A stretch of DNA of 64,000 bases from NCBI RefSeq assembly GCF_017948455.1, contig NZ_JAFFSU010000013.1, positions 186,001 through 250,000 of the forward strand, written 5' to 3'. The translations under genes and the position numbers were made by a program. The stretch is from Streptomyces sp. GESEQ-4 (GTDB lineage: Bacteria > Actinomycetota > Actinomycetes > Streptomycetales > Streptomycetaceae). Positions 34,398-41,955 of the stretch are shown here, one piece after another (position 1 is the first letter of the stretch; each line of letters opens with the position of its first letter). Under the pieces are notes generated by a model. That model worked only from the letters and a program-made list of their open reading frames with translations. It had not been told where the DNA came from and searched no databases.

Positions 34398-34901
34398 TCA
34401 GCGCCCCTCCGGCTCCTCGACGAGGTCGGGCACCAGACCACACATGGCCTCCCGCTGGTCGGTCCCCATGAACTGGGCGAGGGCCTCCTTGACCGTGTCG
34501 GCGAGGCCGCCGGAGGCCTCCGACAGCAGACGGCGGGCCTTCTCCGTGAGGGTCACCTCGATGCCGCGCTTGTCGCCGCAGACCGATCGGCGGGAGACCA
34601 GCCCCGCGTGCTGGAGGCAGGCGATCTGGTAGGTGAGCCGGGTCTTGGGGCGGCCCAGGAGTTCGGCGATCCGGGTCATACGCAGACCCGTCTCGGGCTG
34701 CTCGGCCAGCAGGCACAGGACCAGGAACTCGTCGTGCGAGACGTCCAGCCGCTCCTTGACCACGGCCCGCAGCCGCTGCTCGACGGCGCCCGTCGCGGCC
34801 AGCAGCACCATCCAGGCACGCAGCTCCGAGGGCAGCAGTCCGCCACCCTGCGCGGAGGGGCATTCGGGCAGGTCGGCGGGGTGTGCGTCGGAGTCGGCCA
34901 T
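34398..34901 (-). CDS. MarR family transcriptional regulator
   Basis: 167 residues. Winged helix LTRIAELLGRPKTRLTYQIACLQHAGLVSRR with GDKRGIEVTLTEKARRLL wing, flanked by dimer helices. Divergent from a YceI gene; this pair with shared operators is frequent in Streptomyces. The intergenic region has two inverted repeats (34921-34934 and 34946-34986) that are likely binding sites. Confidence 0.9.
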   Translation of the reverse strand: MADSDAHPADLPECPSAQGGGLLPSELRAWMVLLAATGAVEQRLRAVVKERLDVSHDEFLVLCLLAEQPETGLRMTRIAELLGRPKTRLTYQIACLQHAGLVSRRSVCGDKRGIEVTLTEKARRLLSEASGGLADTVKEALAQFMGTDQREAMCGLVPDLVEEPEGR

Positions 34902-34920
34902 GGATTCGAGTGTACCTGTT

Positions 34921-34986
34921 GTCCATTTTTGGACGAGGGGTTGTTCAGATTTGGATAGTCGACTAGCGTGAGGTCATCCAAATTTG
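34921..34986. promoter_or_regulatory. candidate MarR operators between marR and yceI genes
   Basis: GTCCA-TTTT-TGGAC (34921-34934) is a perfect palindrome. CAGATTTGGAT (34946-34956) and ATCCAAATTTG (34976-34986) pair 10 of 11 around a 19-bp spacer. All share the TTGGA/TCCAA core, so several dimers of one regulator could bind and control both divergent genes. Confidence 0.6.
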
Positions 34987-35023
34987 AAGCATCCAACGGG
35001 TATCAGGAAAGCAGGGAACGATC

Positions 35024-35539
35024 ATGACCGTCGCCGTGGAAACCGGACTGTGGCAGCTCGACACCACCGCCTCCACCGTCGCCCTCCGGCACAAGACGAT
35101 GTGGGGCATGGTCACGGTGAAGGGCACCTTCGGCGCCGTCACCGGCCAGGGCGAGGTGCGGTCCGACGGGTCGGCCATCGGCACCGTGACCCTGGACGCC
35201 ACCACCCTGGACACCGGCAACGCCAAGCGCGACACGCACCTGCGGTCCGCCGACTTCTTCGACACCGACCACCACCCCGAGATCACCTTCGCGGTCCGCA
35301 GCGCCGAGCTCCGCGACGGCGACCAGGTCCACGTCGTCGGTCAGCTGACCGTGCGCGGCATCAGCCGCCCCCAGTCCTTCACCGCCCGCCTGATCGGCTC
35401 GGACGCCGACTCGCTCACCCTGGACGCGGAACTCTCCGTGGACCGCGGCCAGTTCGGCATGGGCTGGAACCAGCTCGGCATGATCCGCGGCCTCACGACG
35501 GTCGCCGCCACCCTCCGCTTCGTCCGCACGGCGGCCTGA
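35024..35539 (+). CDS. YceI family lipid/isoprenoid-binding-like protein
   Basis: 171 residues from ATG. GLWQLDTTASTVALRHKTMWGMVTVKGTFG starts the lipocalin-like barrel; RDTHLRSADFFDTDHHPEITF is the family signature. No signal peptide, so cytoplasmic. Divergent from and probably controlled by the MarR regulator. YceI proteins bind long isoprenoid chains; the ligand here is unknown. Confidence 0.92.
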   Translation: MTVAVETGLWQLDTTASTVALRHKTMWGMVTVKGTFGAVTGQGEVRSDGSAIGTVTLDATTLDTGNAKRDTHLRSADFFDTDHHPEITFAVRSAELRDGDQVHVVGQLTVRGISRPQSFTARLIGSDADSLTLDAELSVDRGQFGMGWNQLGMIRGLTTVAATLRFVRTAA

Positions 35540-35753
35540 CGGCCCGCGGAGCGCCGCACCGAGGTCACCTGCATCCGCGGCGGCATTCCCGCGCCGGCGA
35601 ACTCCGACGCCGGCGCGGTCACCCCCGCAGTCAGCCACAGTGACACTTGTCATGTGCCGGGTCGGGACCGTGTCGCAGTTGGGCCGAACGGGTGGTGTGG
35701 CGTAAGAATTGGCTGGTGCAGGCATTGAAGGCGAGTCACTTCGGGGGGAACCG

Positions 35754-36137
35754 GTGAACGGTCATGACGTCACCGACGAACAGTGGGAAGGGCTCGCCCA
35801 GGTCGTACCGCTGCGTGGTCGCGATGCCTGGCCGTCCGCGGTGGACCACCGTGCGCTTCCGGACGCGGACACCGAACCGCGGCGCCGGTTCGTCGTCCTG
35901 AGGGTGAGTGTCTTCGGCGACGCCCGCGAGGTCGCCGAGACGCTGATGGCGGGCATCCCCGTGCTGCTCGACCTGACCGGAGCGGAGACCGAAGTCGCCA
36001 AGCGCGTCCTGGACTTCAGCACCGGCGTCGTCTTCGGCCTGGCGAGCGGGATGCATCGCGTCGACCGCAATGTGTTCCTGCTGACGCCGCCGGGCACCGA
36101 GGTGAGCGGCCTGATGGAAGGCGTGGCCGGCCCCTGA
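35754..36137 (+). CDS. SepF-like cell division protein (short paralogue)
   Basis: 127 residues from GTG 35754 with GGGGGGAA just upstream; a TTG at 35709 would add 15 residues. FVVLRVSVFGDAREVAETLMAGIPVLLDLTGAETEVAKRVLDFSTGVVFGLASGMHRVDRNVFLLTP is the complete SepF domain. Canonical SepF sits in the dcw cluster and anchors FtsZ through an N-terminal amphipathic helix; here that helix is not obvious. It is away from dcw, like the SepF-like paralogues of Streptomyces. Confidence 0.85.
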   Translation: MNGHDVTDEQWEGLAQVVPLRGRDAWPSAVDHRALPDADTEPRRRFVVLRVSVFGDAREVAETLMAGIPVLLDLTGAETEVAKRVLDFSTGVVFGLASGMHRVDRNVFLLTPPGTEVSGLMEGVAGP

Positions 36138-36217
36138 GGCCGCGCCGGTCCCCCGATCGTAGGAAGCAGGACGGGGCGGAACGGTTCGGCTGACGGACGG
36201 AGCCCTACGGTCCGGAT

Positions 36218-37411
36218 ATGCCCGCGTCATCCGCGTCGCCGGGGACTCCCAGGTCTTCGGCGTCCTCCGCGTCCTCTATGTCCTCCATCGGGAACCGACC
36301 CGACCGGCCCTGTGTCACCGAGTTGCGGCTGTCGGCGTTCGCCGGGCATCGGCGGGCCGGGTTTCCCCTCGGGCCGCTCACCCTGTTCGCCGGCCGGAGC
36401 GGCTGCGGGAAGAGCAGTGCGCTCAGGGCGTACGAGGCGCTGGCGCGGCTCGGTGGAGGGGCCGAGCTCGGTGAAGTGTTCCCGGATCCGGTCGCCTGCG
36501 TTCCCGAGCGGGCCCGGCCCGACGCGCAGCGCCGCCGCGGCTTCCGGATCGGCTGCACCGCCGACGGGCCCGAGGGTCCGGTCCGACTCGACGTCGCCGT
36601 CCAGGCCGAGCCCGAACTGCGCATCGTGGGCGAGCGGTTGAGCGCCGAGGGACTCGTCCTCCTGGAGACCGCCCTGCGCGACCCCGGGCGCCGTGCCGTG
36701 CAGGCCGCCTGGCACACCGCCGGATCGGCGCCCGTCACCCGCGCCCCGCTGCCGGACGACCGGCTCGGGACCGCGCTGCTGCCGCTGCGGGTGGCCGGCA
36801 AGACGGACGGGCAGCGGCGCGTCCTCGCCGCCGCCGAACAGATGGTCGTCGCCCTGCGCTCCGTCTTCGCCTGCGACCCACGGCCCGACCGTATGCGCGG
36901 GCCTGTGCCGCTCGGCTCCGGCCGGCTCCTCGGCGGCTGCGACAACCTCGCCGACGTCCTGTGGCGCACCCGCACCGAGTGCGGCCGGCGGCACGCGCAG
37001 CTCGTCGCGGCGGTGCGCGCCGGATGCGCCGGGCCCGTCGCGGACGTCCTCGCCGAACCTCTCGGCGACGGCACGGTCCGCGCCGTACTCGACCGGGGCG
37101 ACGGCCCGCGCACCGCCCTCGAACGGCTCGGCGACGGCGAGTTGAGGCACTTCGCGCTGACACTGGTCCTGCTCACCGGGCCCGGTGTCCTCGAGGTCGA
37201 CCCGGCCGGGGAGGTGCCCGCCGCCCTGCAGACGCTCACCGTCCTCGCCGACGGGCTCGACCGCTCCCTGGACCCTCGGCAGCGCGACGGACTGCTGCGG
37301 CTGGCGACGCGGATGTGCGAGCGCGGGCACATCCGCCTCGTCGGCGCGGTGAGCGACGCGTCCTGGGCCGCGGGGACGGACGGCGTCACGGTGGTACACC
37401 TTGACGCGTGA
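36218..37411 (+). CDS. P-loop ATPase of the AAA/SMC-like type, unknown function
   Basis: 397 residues (ATG 36218; ATG 36278 possible). TELRLSAFAGHRRAGFPLGPLTLFAGRSGCGKSSALRAY holds the Walker A loop (about 59-67). The signature-like LGDGELRHFALTLVLL and Walker B-like VLEVDPAGEV are at the C-terminus; the usual Asp-Glu pair is Asp-Pro, so ATP hydrolysis may be impaired. Resembles AAA_21/RecF-type ATPases of prokaryotic nucleases. It overlaps the MazG gene (GTGA), so they are made together. Confidence 0.65.
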   Translation: MPASSASPGTPRSSASSASSMSSIGNRPDRPCVTELRLSAFAGHRRAGFPLGPLTLFAGRSGCGKSSALRAYEALARLGGGAELGEVFPDPVACVPERARPDAQRRRGFRIGCTADGPEGPVRLDVAVQAEPELRIVGERLSAEGLVLLETALRDPGRRAVQAAWHTAGSAPVTRAPLPDDRLGTALLPLRVAGKTDGQRRVLAAAEQMVVALRSVFACDPRPDRMRGPVPLGSGRLLGGCDNLADVLWRTRTECGRRHAQLVAAVRAGCAGPVADVLAEPLGDGTVRAVLDRGDGPRTALERLGDGELRHFALTLVLLTGPGVLEVDPAGEVPAALQTLTVLADGLDRSLDPRQRDGLLRLATRMCERGHIRLVGAVSDASWAAGTDGVTVVHLDA

Positions 37412-37749
37412 CTGACGACCTGGACCTGGCGAAACTGCAGCGCAGGCTGGCCGAGTTCGCCGCGGCGCGGAACTGGCAGCCGTACCACACCCCCAAGAAC
37501 CTCGTCGCCGCGCTCAGCGTGGAGGCCTCCGAACTCGTCGAGATCTTCCAGTGGTTGACGCCCGAGGAGTCGTCCCGCGTCATGGACGACCCCGGCACAG
37601 CGCACCGGGTCACCGACGAGGTCGCCGATGTGCTCGCCTATCTGCTGCAGCTCTGCGAGGTCCTCGGCATCGACCCGCTGGCCGCGCTGGACGCGAAGAT
37701 CGACCGGAACGAGCGGAGGTTTCCGGCGGCGGGGGAGCGGGACGAGTAG
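37408..37749 (+). CDS. MazG-like nucleotide pyrophosphohydrolase
   Basis: 113 residues. EASELVEIFQW and DEVADVLAYLLQLCEVLGID are the two Glu/Asp-rich helices that bind Mg and the triphosphate, as in dCTP pyrophosphatase/RS21-C6 type enzymes. It should hydrolyse a non-canonical or surplus (d)NTP to the monophosphate. Coupled to the preceding ATPase gene. Confidence 0.88.
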   Translation: MTDDLDLAKLQRRLAEFAAARNWQPYHTPKNLVAALSVEASELVEIFQWLTPEESSRVMDDPGTAHRVTDEVADVLAYLLQLCEVLGIDPLAALDAKIDRNERRFPAAGERDE

Positions 37750-37937
37750 GAGAGGCGAGGGGAGTTGGCGGCTCCATGTTCACTCTCCGTAGTTAAAAAC
37801 CCTCCCGAATCCGATTTGTTGTCCGAAGATTTCCGTCTTCCTCTGGCTTTTTGTCCCATTGGACCTCACTCTGGGTAGTGGACAGCGGAGTTCGGACGAA
37901 CGCGCGACGAGCGCGTCGGGACAGACTGGGGCAGCGC

Positions 37938-38414
37938 ATGGACGCGGTGCGGCTCATCGTGACGAGCAGGCGCGCGCTCGCGGGGAGCGGCGAGGCGCCA
38001 CAGACCATGGCGGAAGCGTGGCAGGCACAGGCCCTCGCGCAGGCGATAGGCAGCCGCCTCGCGGTCGCCGGTCCACCCGAACTACGGGGCGAGGCACTGG
38101 GGTTGACCGAACTCGCGGGCAGAGGCTGCGGTGTCCTGGACCGCCCGGATGTCCCCGACACCGACCTGCGCGCCGCCCAGCTCACCGAACTGGGCGATGC
38201 CCGGCAGGCGTTGATGTATCTGGGCGGGCTGCTCGGCGAGGTGGGTATCGCGCTGGTCGGCATCGCGTCCTCGGCGGGCGACGAAGCGACGTACTGGCAG
38301 TGCATGGAGGCGATCGACGCGGCGGACGAATCTCGTGACCGGGTGCGGGAGATGCTCCGCAGACTGGCGGACAGGGAGACGGAGCAGGCGTTACCGGAGA
38401 GGGAGGCGGGGTAG
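37938..38414 (+). CDS. conserved Streptomyces helical protein (DUF6099-like)
   Basis: 158 residues from ATG (MDAVRLIVTSRRALAGSG), preceded by GGGGCAG; a longer frame from 37851 is unlikely. All-helical, Ala/Leu/Arg-rich, no signal or membrane span. I recall this start pattern from DUF6099 proteins of Streptomyces, function unknown. It has a lower-GC leader (37790-37870). Confidence 0.6.
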   Translation: MDAVRLIVTSRRALAGSGEAPQTMAEAWQAQALAQAIGSRLAVAGPPELRGEALGLTELAGRGCGVLDRPDVPDTDLRAAQLTELGDARQALMYLGGLLGEVGIALVGIASSAGDEATYWQCMEAIDAADESRDRVREMLRRLADRETEQALPEREAG

Positions 38415-38450
38415 CTCCGCGGACGTGTTGTTACGGCCGTCGGTCCTCTG

Positions 38451-38501
38451 CGGGTTCGTTGTGGCTGGTCGCGCAGTTCCCCGCGCCCCTTTCGGGGCGC
38501 T
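38451..38501 (+). repeat. dispersed Streptomyces repeat, copy A, with terminator hairpin
   Basis: Core GTGGCTGGTCGCGCAGTTCC then CCGCGCCCCT (38461-38490), followed by TTTCGGGGCGCT. GCGCCCC and GGGGCGC form a 7-bp hairpin. It lies after the DUF6099-like gene and may terminate it. Other copies: 48968, 50619 (reverse), 63550. Confidence 0.85.
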
Positions 38502-38537
38502 GAGGCTGACCGGGGTCGGAGCGTGCAGGATGGGTGT

Positions 38538-39461
38538 ATGGATCTGCGTATTTTTACCGAGCCCCAGCAGGGCGCCACCTATGACACCCTCCTTGCCGTT
38601 GCCAAGGCCACGGAGGATCTTGGGTTCGATGCCTTCTTCCGTTCCGACCATTACCTCAAGATGGGCTCCGGGGATGGCCTCCCGGGTCCCACGGACGCCT
38701 GGATCACGCTCGCCGGTCTGGCCCGGGAGACACGGCGAATCCGGCTCGGCACGCTGATGACCGCCGCCACGTTCCGGCTGCCCGGTGTTCTCGCGATCCA
38801 GGTCGCGCAGGTCGATCAGATGTCGGGTGGACGGGTCGAGCTGGGCCTGGGTGCGGGCTGGGCCGAGGAGGAGCACAAGGCGTACGGCATCCCGTTCCCG
38901 AAGGAGAAGTTCGGCCGCCTCGAAGAGCAGCTGGAGATCGTCACCGGGCTGTGGGCCACGGAGGTGGGCCGGACCTTCGACTTCCACGGGAAGTACTACG
39001 ACCTCACCGACTCGCCCGCCCTCCCCAAGCCCGCCCAGCCGAAGATCCCCGTGCTCATCGGCGGCCACGGCGCCACCCGCACGCCCCGCCTCGCCGCGCG
39101 GTACGCCGATGAGTTCAACATTCCGTTCGCCTCCGTCGAGGACAGCGAGCGCCAGTTCGGCCGGGTCCGTGCCGCCGCCGAGCAGGCAGGGCGCAAGGCC
39201 GACGAGATCATCTACTCCAATGTCCTCGTCGCCTGTGTCGGCAAGGACGACCAGGAGGTCGCCCGCCGTGCCGCCGCGATCGGCCGCGAGGTCGACGAGC
39301 TGAAGACGAACGGCCTGGCCGGTTCCCCCGCCGAGGTCGTCGACAAGATCGGCCGCTACGCCGAGACCGGCGCCCGGCGCTTCTACTTCCAGATCCTCGA
39401 CCTCAACGACCTGGACCACCTGGACCTGATCTCCTCCGAGGTCCAGGCGCAGCTGTCGTAG
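38538..39461 (+). CDS. LLM-class F420-dependent oxidoreductase
   Basis: 307 residues from ATG (MDLRIFTEPQ). TIM-barrel of the luciferase-like family: TEDLGFDAFFRSDHY, RIRLGTLMTAATFRLPGVLAIQVAQVDQMSGGRVELGLGAGW and IPVLIGGHGATRTPRLAARYADEFN. In actinobacteria these mostly use F420 for reduction or oxidation of small molecules. The substrate is unknown. Ends at a strong terminator shared with the opposite gene. Confidence 0.9.
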   Translation: MDLRIFTEPQQGATYDTLLAVAKATEDLGFDAFFRSDHYLKMGSGDGLPGPTDAWITLAGLARETRRIRLGTLMTAATFRLPGVLAIQVAQVDQMSGGRVELGLGAGWAEEEHKAYGIPFPKEKFGRLEEQLEIVTGLWATEVGRTFDFHGKYYDLTDSPALPKPAQPKIPVLIGGHGATRTPRLAARYADEFNIPFASVEDSERQFGRVRAAAEQAGRKADEIIYSNVLVACVGKDDQEVARRAAAIGREVDELKTNGLAGSPAEVVDKIGRYAETGARRFYFQILDLNDLDHLDLISSEVQAQLS

Positions 39462-39478
39462 GACGTCCCGGGCGACGG

Positions 39479-39524
39479 TCGTCCGGCGGATCGGAGAGCG
39501 TGTGGCGAGCGATCCGCCGGACGA
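39479..39524. terminator. bidirectional hairpin terminator
   Basis: Perfect 15-bp arms, TCGTCCGGCGGATCG (39479-39493) and its complement (39510-39524), loop 16 nt, between two convergent genes. Confidence 0.85.
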
Positions 39525-39528
39525 GGCC

Positions 39529-40329
39529 TCATGGCTTGCGGGCCACCCCCACGTACAGGGGTATGTCCTCGCCTCCGCGTTCCTCGCCGAGTTCGGGGTG
39601 CCAGTGCGCGGCGAGCGTCAGGCCGGGGGCCGGCAGGTCGAGGCCCGTGAAGAAGGCGGCGAATTCGTCGCGTGAGCGCACCTGCGCGGGAGTGCCGCCC
39701 TTGCGGTAGACCTCGACGACACGCTGCCAGGTCTCCGGGTCGAAGTCCCCCGTGGCGTGCGACAGCGTCAAGTAGCTTCCGGGCGCGAGCGGTTCGAGCA
39801 ACTCGCGCACGATCCGGCCGGGTTCGTCCTCGTCCACCACCAGGTGCAGCAGCGCCACGAGGGACAGCGCGATCGGCTCCGTGAAGTCGAGGGTCTCGCG
39901 CGCCGCCGCGAGGATCCTTCCCGGTTCCCGTACGTCGCCGTGGACGTAGGCGGTCCTGCCCTCGGGTGTGCTGTGCAGCAGCGCCTCGGCGTGCCGCAGG
40001 ACGATCGGGTCATTGTCCGCGTACACCACACGGGCGGCCGGAACGATCCCCTGCACGATCTGGTGGAGGTTCGGCTCGGTCGGGATGCCGGTCCCGATGT
40101 CGAGGAACTGGCGGACACCCCGCTCGGCCAGCAGCCGCGACGCGCGGTGCATGAACCGGCGGTTGGTCCGCGCCATCTCCCGCACGGCGGGGAACAGGGA
40201 GATCACCTGTTCGCCCGCCTCCGCGTCGACGGGGTAGTTGTCCTTCCCGCCGAGGAAGTAGTCGTACATGCGGGCCGAGTGGGGTTTGCTCGTGTCGATG
40301 GGGGTCGCGCGTAATCCGGCGTCTGTCAC
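39529..40329 (-). CDS. SAM-dependent methyltransferase of the DUF574 type
   Basis: 266 residues from GTG with GGAGG upstream. IDTSKPHSARMYDYFLGGKDNYPVD is the family start, FLDIGTGIPTEPNLHQ the SAM motif. A large Streptomyces family with many paralogues, often near regulatory genes; substrates unknown. A stand-alone gene here. Confidence 0.92.
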   Translation of the reverse strand: MTDAGLRATPIDTSKPHSARMYDYFLGGKDNYPVDAEAGEQVISLFPAVREMARTNRRFMHRASRLLAERGVRQFLDIGTGIPTEPNLHQIVQGIVPAARVVYADNDPIVLRHAEALLHSTPEGRTAYVHGDVREPGRILAAARETLDFTEPIALSLVALLHLVVDEDEPGRIVRELLEPLAPGSYLTLSHATGDFDPETWQRVVEVYRKGGTPAQVRSRDEFAAFFTGLDLPAPGLTLAAHWHPELGEERGGEDIPLYVGVARKP

Positions 40330-40488
40330 GTGATGCCTCCGCTTGTGGACCTGGTGGGCGATCGGTCGTCCCCCACTCGAACGCCCGGGCGACTGGGAGG
40401 TTAGCGAAAAACCCCGGGTGCTGCCGACGCCCCCTCTGTACGGTGGGCGTATCCGCAGTTCAGACCACTATTCCAAGGCTGAGCCCCT

Positions 40489-41955
40489 GTGTTCCTGACG
40501 ATCACCACCACCGGCACCGACGAACGCCCCGCCACCGACCTCGGCTTCCTGCTGCACAAGCATCCCGAGAAGGCGCAGGCGTTCTCCACCTCCTACGGCA
40601 CGGCGCACGTCCTCTACCCCGAGGCGGACGCCGAGCGCTGCACGGCGGCGCTGCTGCTGGAGGTCGACGCGGTGGCGCTGGTCCGGCGCGGCAAGGGCAA
40701 GGGACGGGGCGGCGCGCCCGACGCGGCGCTCGCGCAGTACGTGAACGACCGCCCGTACGCGGCCTCCTCACTGCTCGCGGTGGCCCTGAGCGGTGTGTTC
40801 TCCAGCGCGATGAAGGGCACCTGCACCGCACGACCCGAACTCCCGCAGCAGGCCCGCCCGTTGCGCATCGAGGTGCCCGCGCTGCCCGCCCGCGGCGGCC
40901 CCGGTCTTGTACGAGGTCTCTTCGAGCCGCTCGGGTGGACGGTCACCGTCGAACCCGTGGCGCTGGACGTGGAGTTCCCCGAGTGGGGCGACTCGCGGTA
41001 CGTCCGTCTCGTGCTGGAGTCCTCGGCCCTCACCCTCGCCGAGGCCCTGCGCCACCTGTACGTCCTGCTGCCCGTGCTCGACGACGCCAAGCACTACTGG
41101 GTCTCCCCCGACGAGGTCGACAAGCTGCTGCGGGCGGGTGAGGGCTGGCTGCCCGCGCACCCGGAGCAGAAGCTGATCACCAGCCGGTATCTGTCGCGGC
41201 GCTGGTCGCTGACCCGACAGGCGATGGAGCGGCTGGAGCTGGTGCGGTTGGCCGAGGCGGACGACACCGAGGTCGAGGAGATCGACAACGCGGTGGAGGC
41301 GGAGACCGAGTCGGAGGAGCGGCCGACCCCGCTCGCCGAGCAGCGCCGGGATGCCATCATCACGGCGCTCGGCACGTCCGGCGCCGCTCGCGTGCTCGAT
41401 CTCGGCTGCGGGCAGGGCCAGTTGGTGCAGGCGCTGCTCAAGGACCCGCGGTTCACCGAGATCGTCGGCGTCGACGTGTCGATGCGGGCGCTCACCATCG
41501 CCTCCCGCCGCCTCAAGCTGGACCGCATGGGCGAGCGCCAGGCCTCCCGCGTCAAGCTCTTCCAGGGCTCGCTCGCCTACACCGACAACCGCCTCAAGGG
41601 CTACGACGCCGCCGTGCTCAGCGAGGTCATCGAGCACCTCGACCTGCCCCGGCTGCCCGCCCTGGAGTACGCGGTGTTCGGCTCCGCCCGTCCCCGGACG
41701 GTTCTCGTGACCACGCCGAACGTCGAGTACAACGTCCGCTGGGAGTCCCTCCCGGCCGGCCACGTCCGGCACGGCGACCACCGCTTCGAGTGGACGCGCG
41801 AGGAGTTCCGGACCTGGGCCGACGCCGTCGCCGAACGACATGGGTACGGCGTGGAGTTCGTGCCCGTGGGGCCGGACGACCCCGAGGTGGGACCGCCCAC
41901 GCAGATGGCCGTATTCACCATGACTGTGACCGAGAAGGAGGCGAAGGCCGCATGA
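40489..41955 (+). CDS. hen1: bacterial Hen1, 3'-terminal RNA ribose 2'-O-methyltransferase
   Basis: 488 residues from GTG 40489. The N-terminal half (1-about 240) is the bacterial Hen1 N-domain that activates Pnkp ligation; the C-terminal half is the methyltransferase with VLDLGCGQGQ (about 303-312) and EVIEHLD (about 379-385) whose Glu and His bind the metal for 2'-O-methylation. It marks the repaired RNA junction so that ribotoxins cannot cut it again. Stop overlaps the pnkp start (ATGA). Confidence 0.95.
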   Translation: MFLTITTTGTDERPATDLGFLLHKHPEKAQAFSTSYGTAHVLYPEADAERCTAALLLEVDAVALVRRGKGKGRGGAPDAALAQYVNDRPYAASSLLAVALSGVFSSAMKGTCTARPELPQQARPLRIEVPALPARGGPGLVRGLFEPLGWTVTVEPVALDVEFPEWGDSRYVRLVLESSALTLAEALRHLYVLLPVLDDAKHYWVSPDEVDKLLRAGEGWLPAHPEQKLITSRYLSRRWSLTRQAMERLELVRLAEADDTEVEEIDNAVEAETESEERPTPLAEQRRDAIITALGTSGAARVLDLGCGQGQLVQALLKDPRFTEIVGVDVSMRALTIASRRLKLDRMGERQASRVKLFQGSLAYTDNRLKGYDAAVLSEVIEHLDLPRLPALEYAVFGSARPRTVLVTTPNVEYNVRWESLPAGHVRHGDHRFEWTREEFRTWADAVAERHGYGVEFVPVGPDDPEVGPPTQMAVFTMTVTEKEAKAA

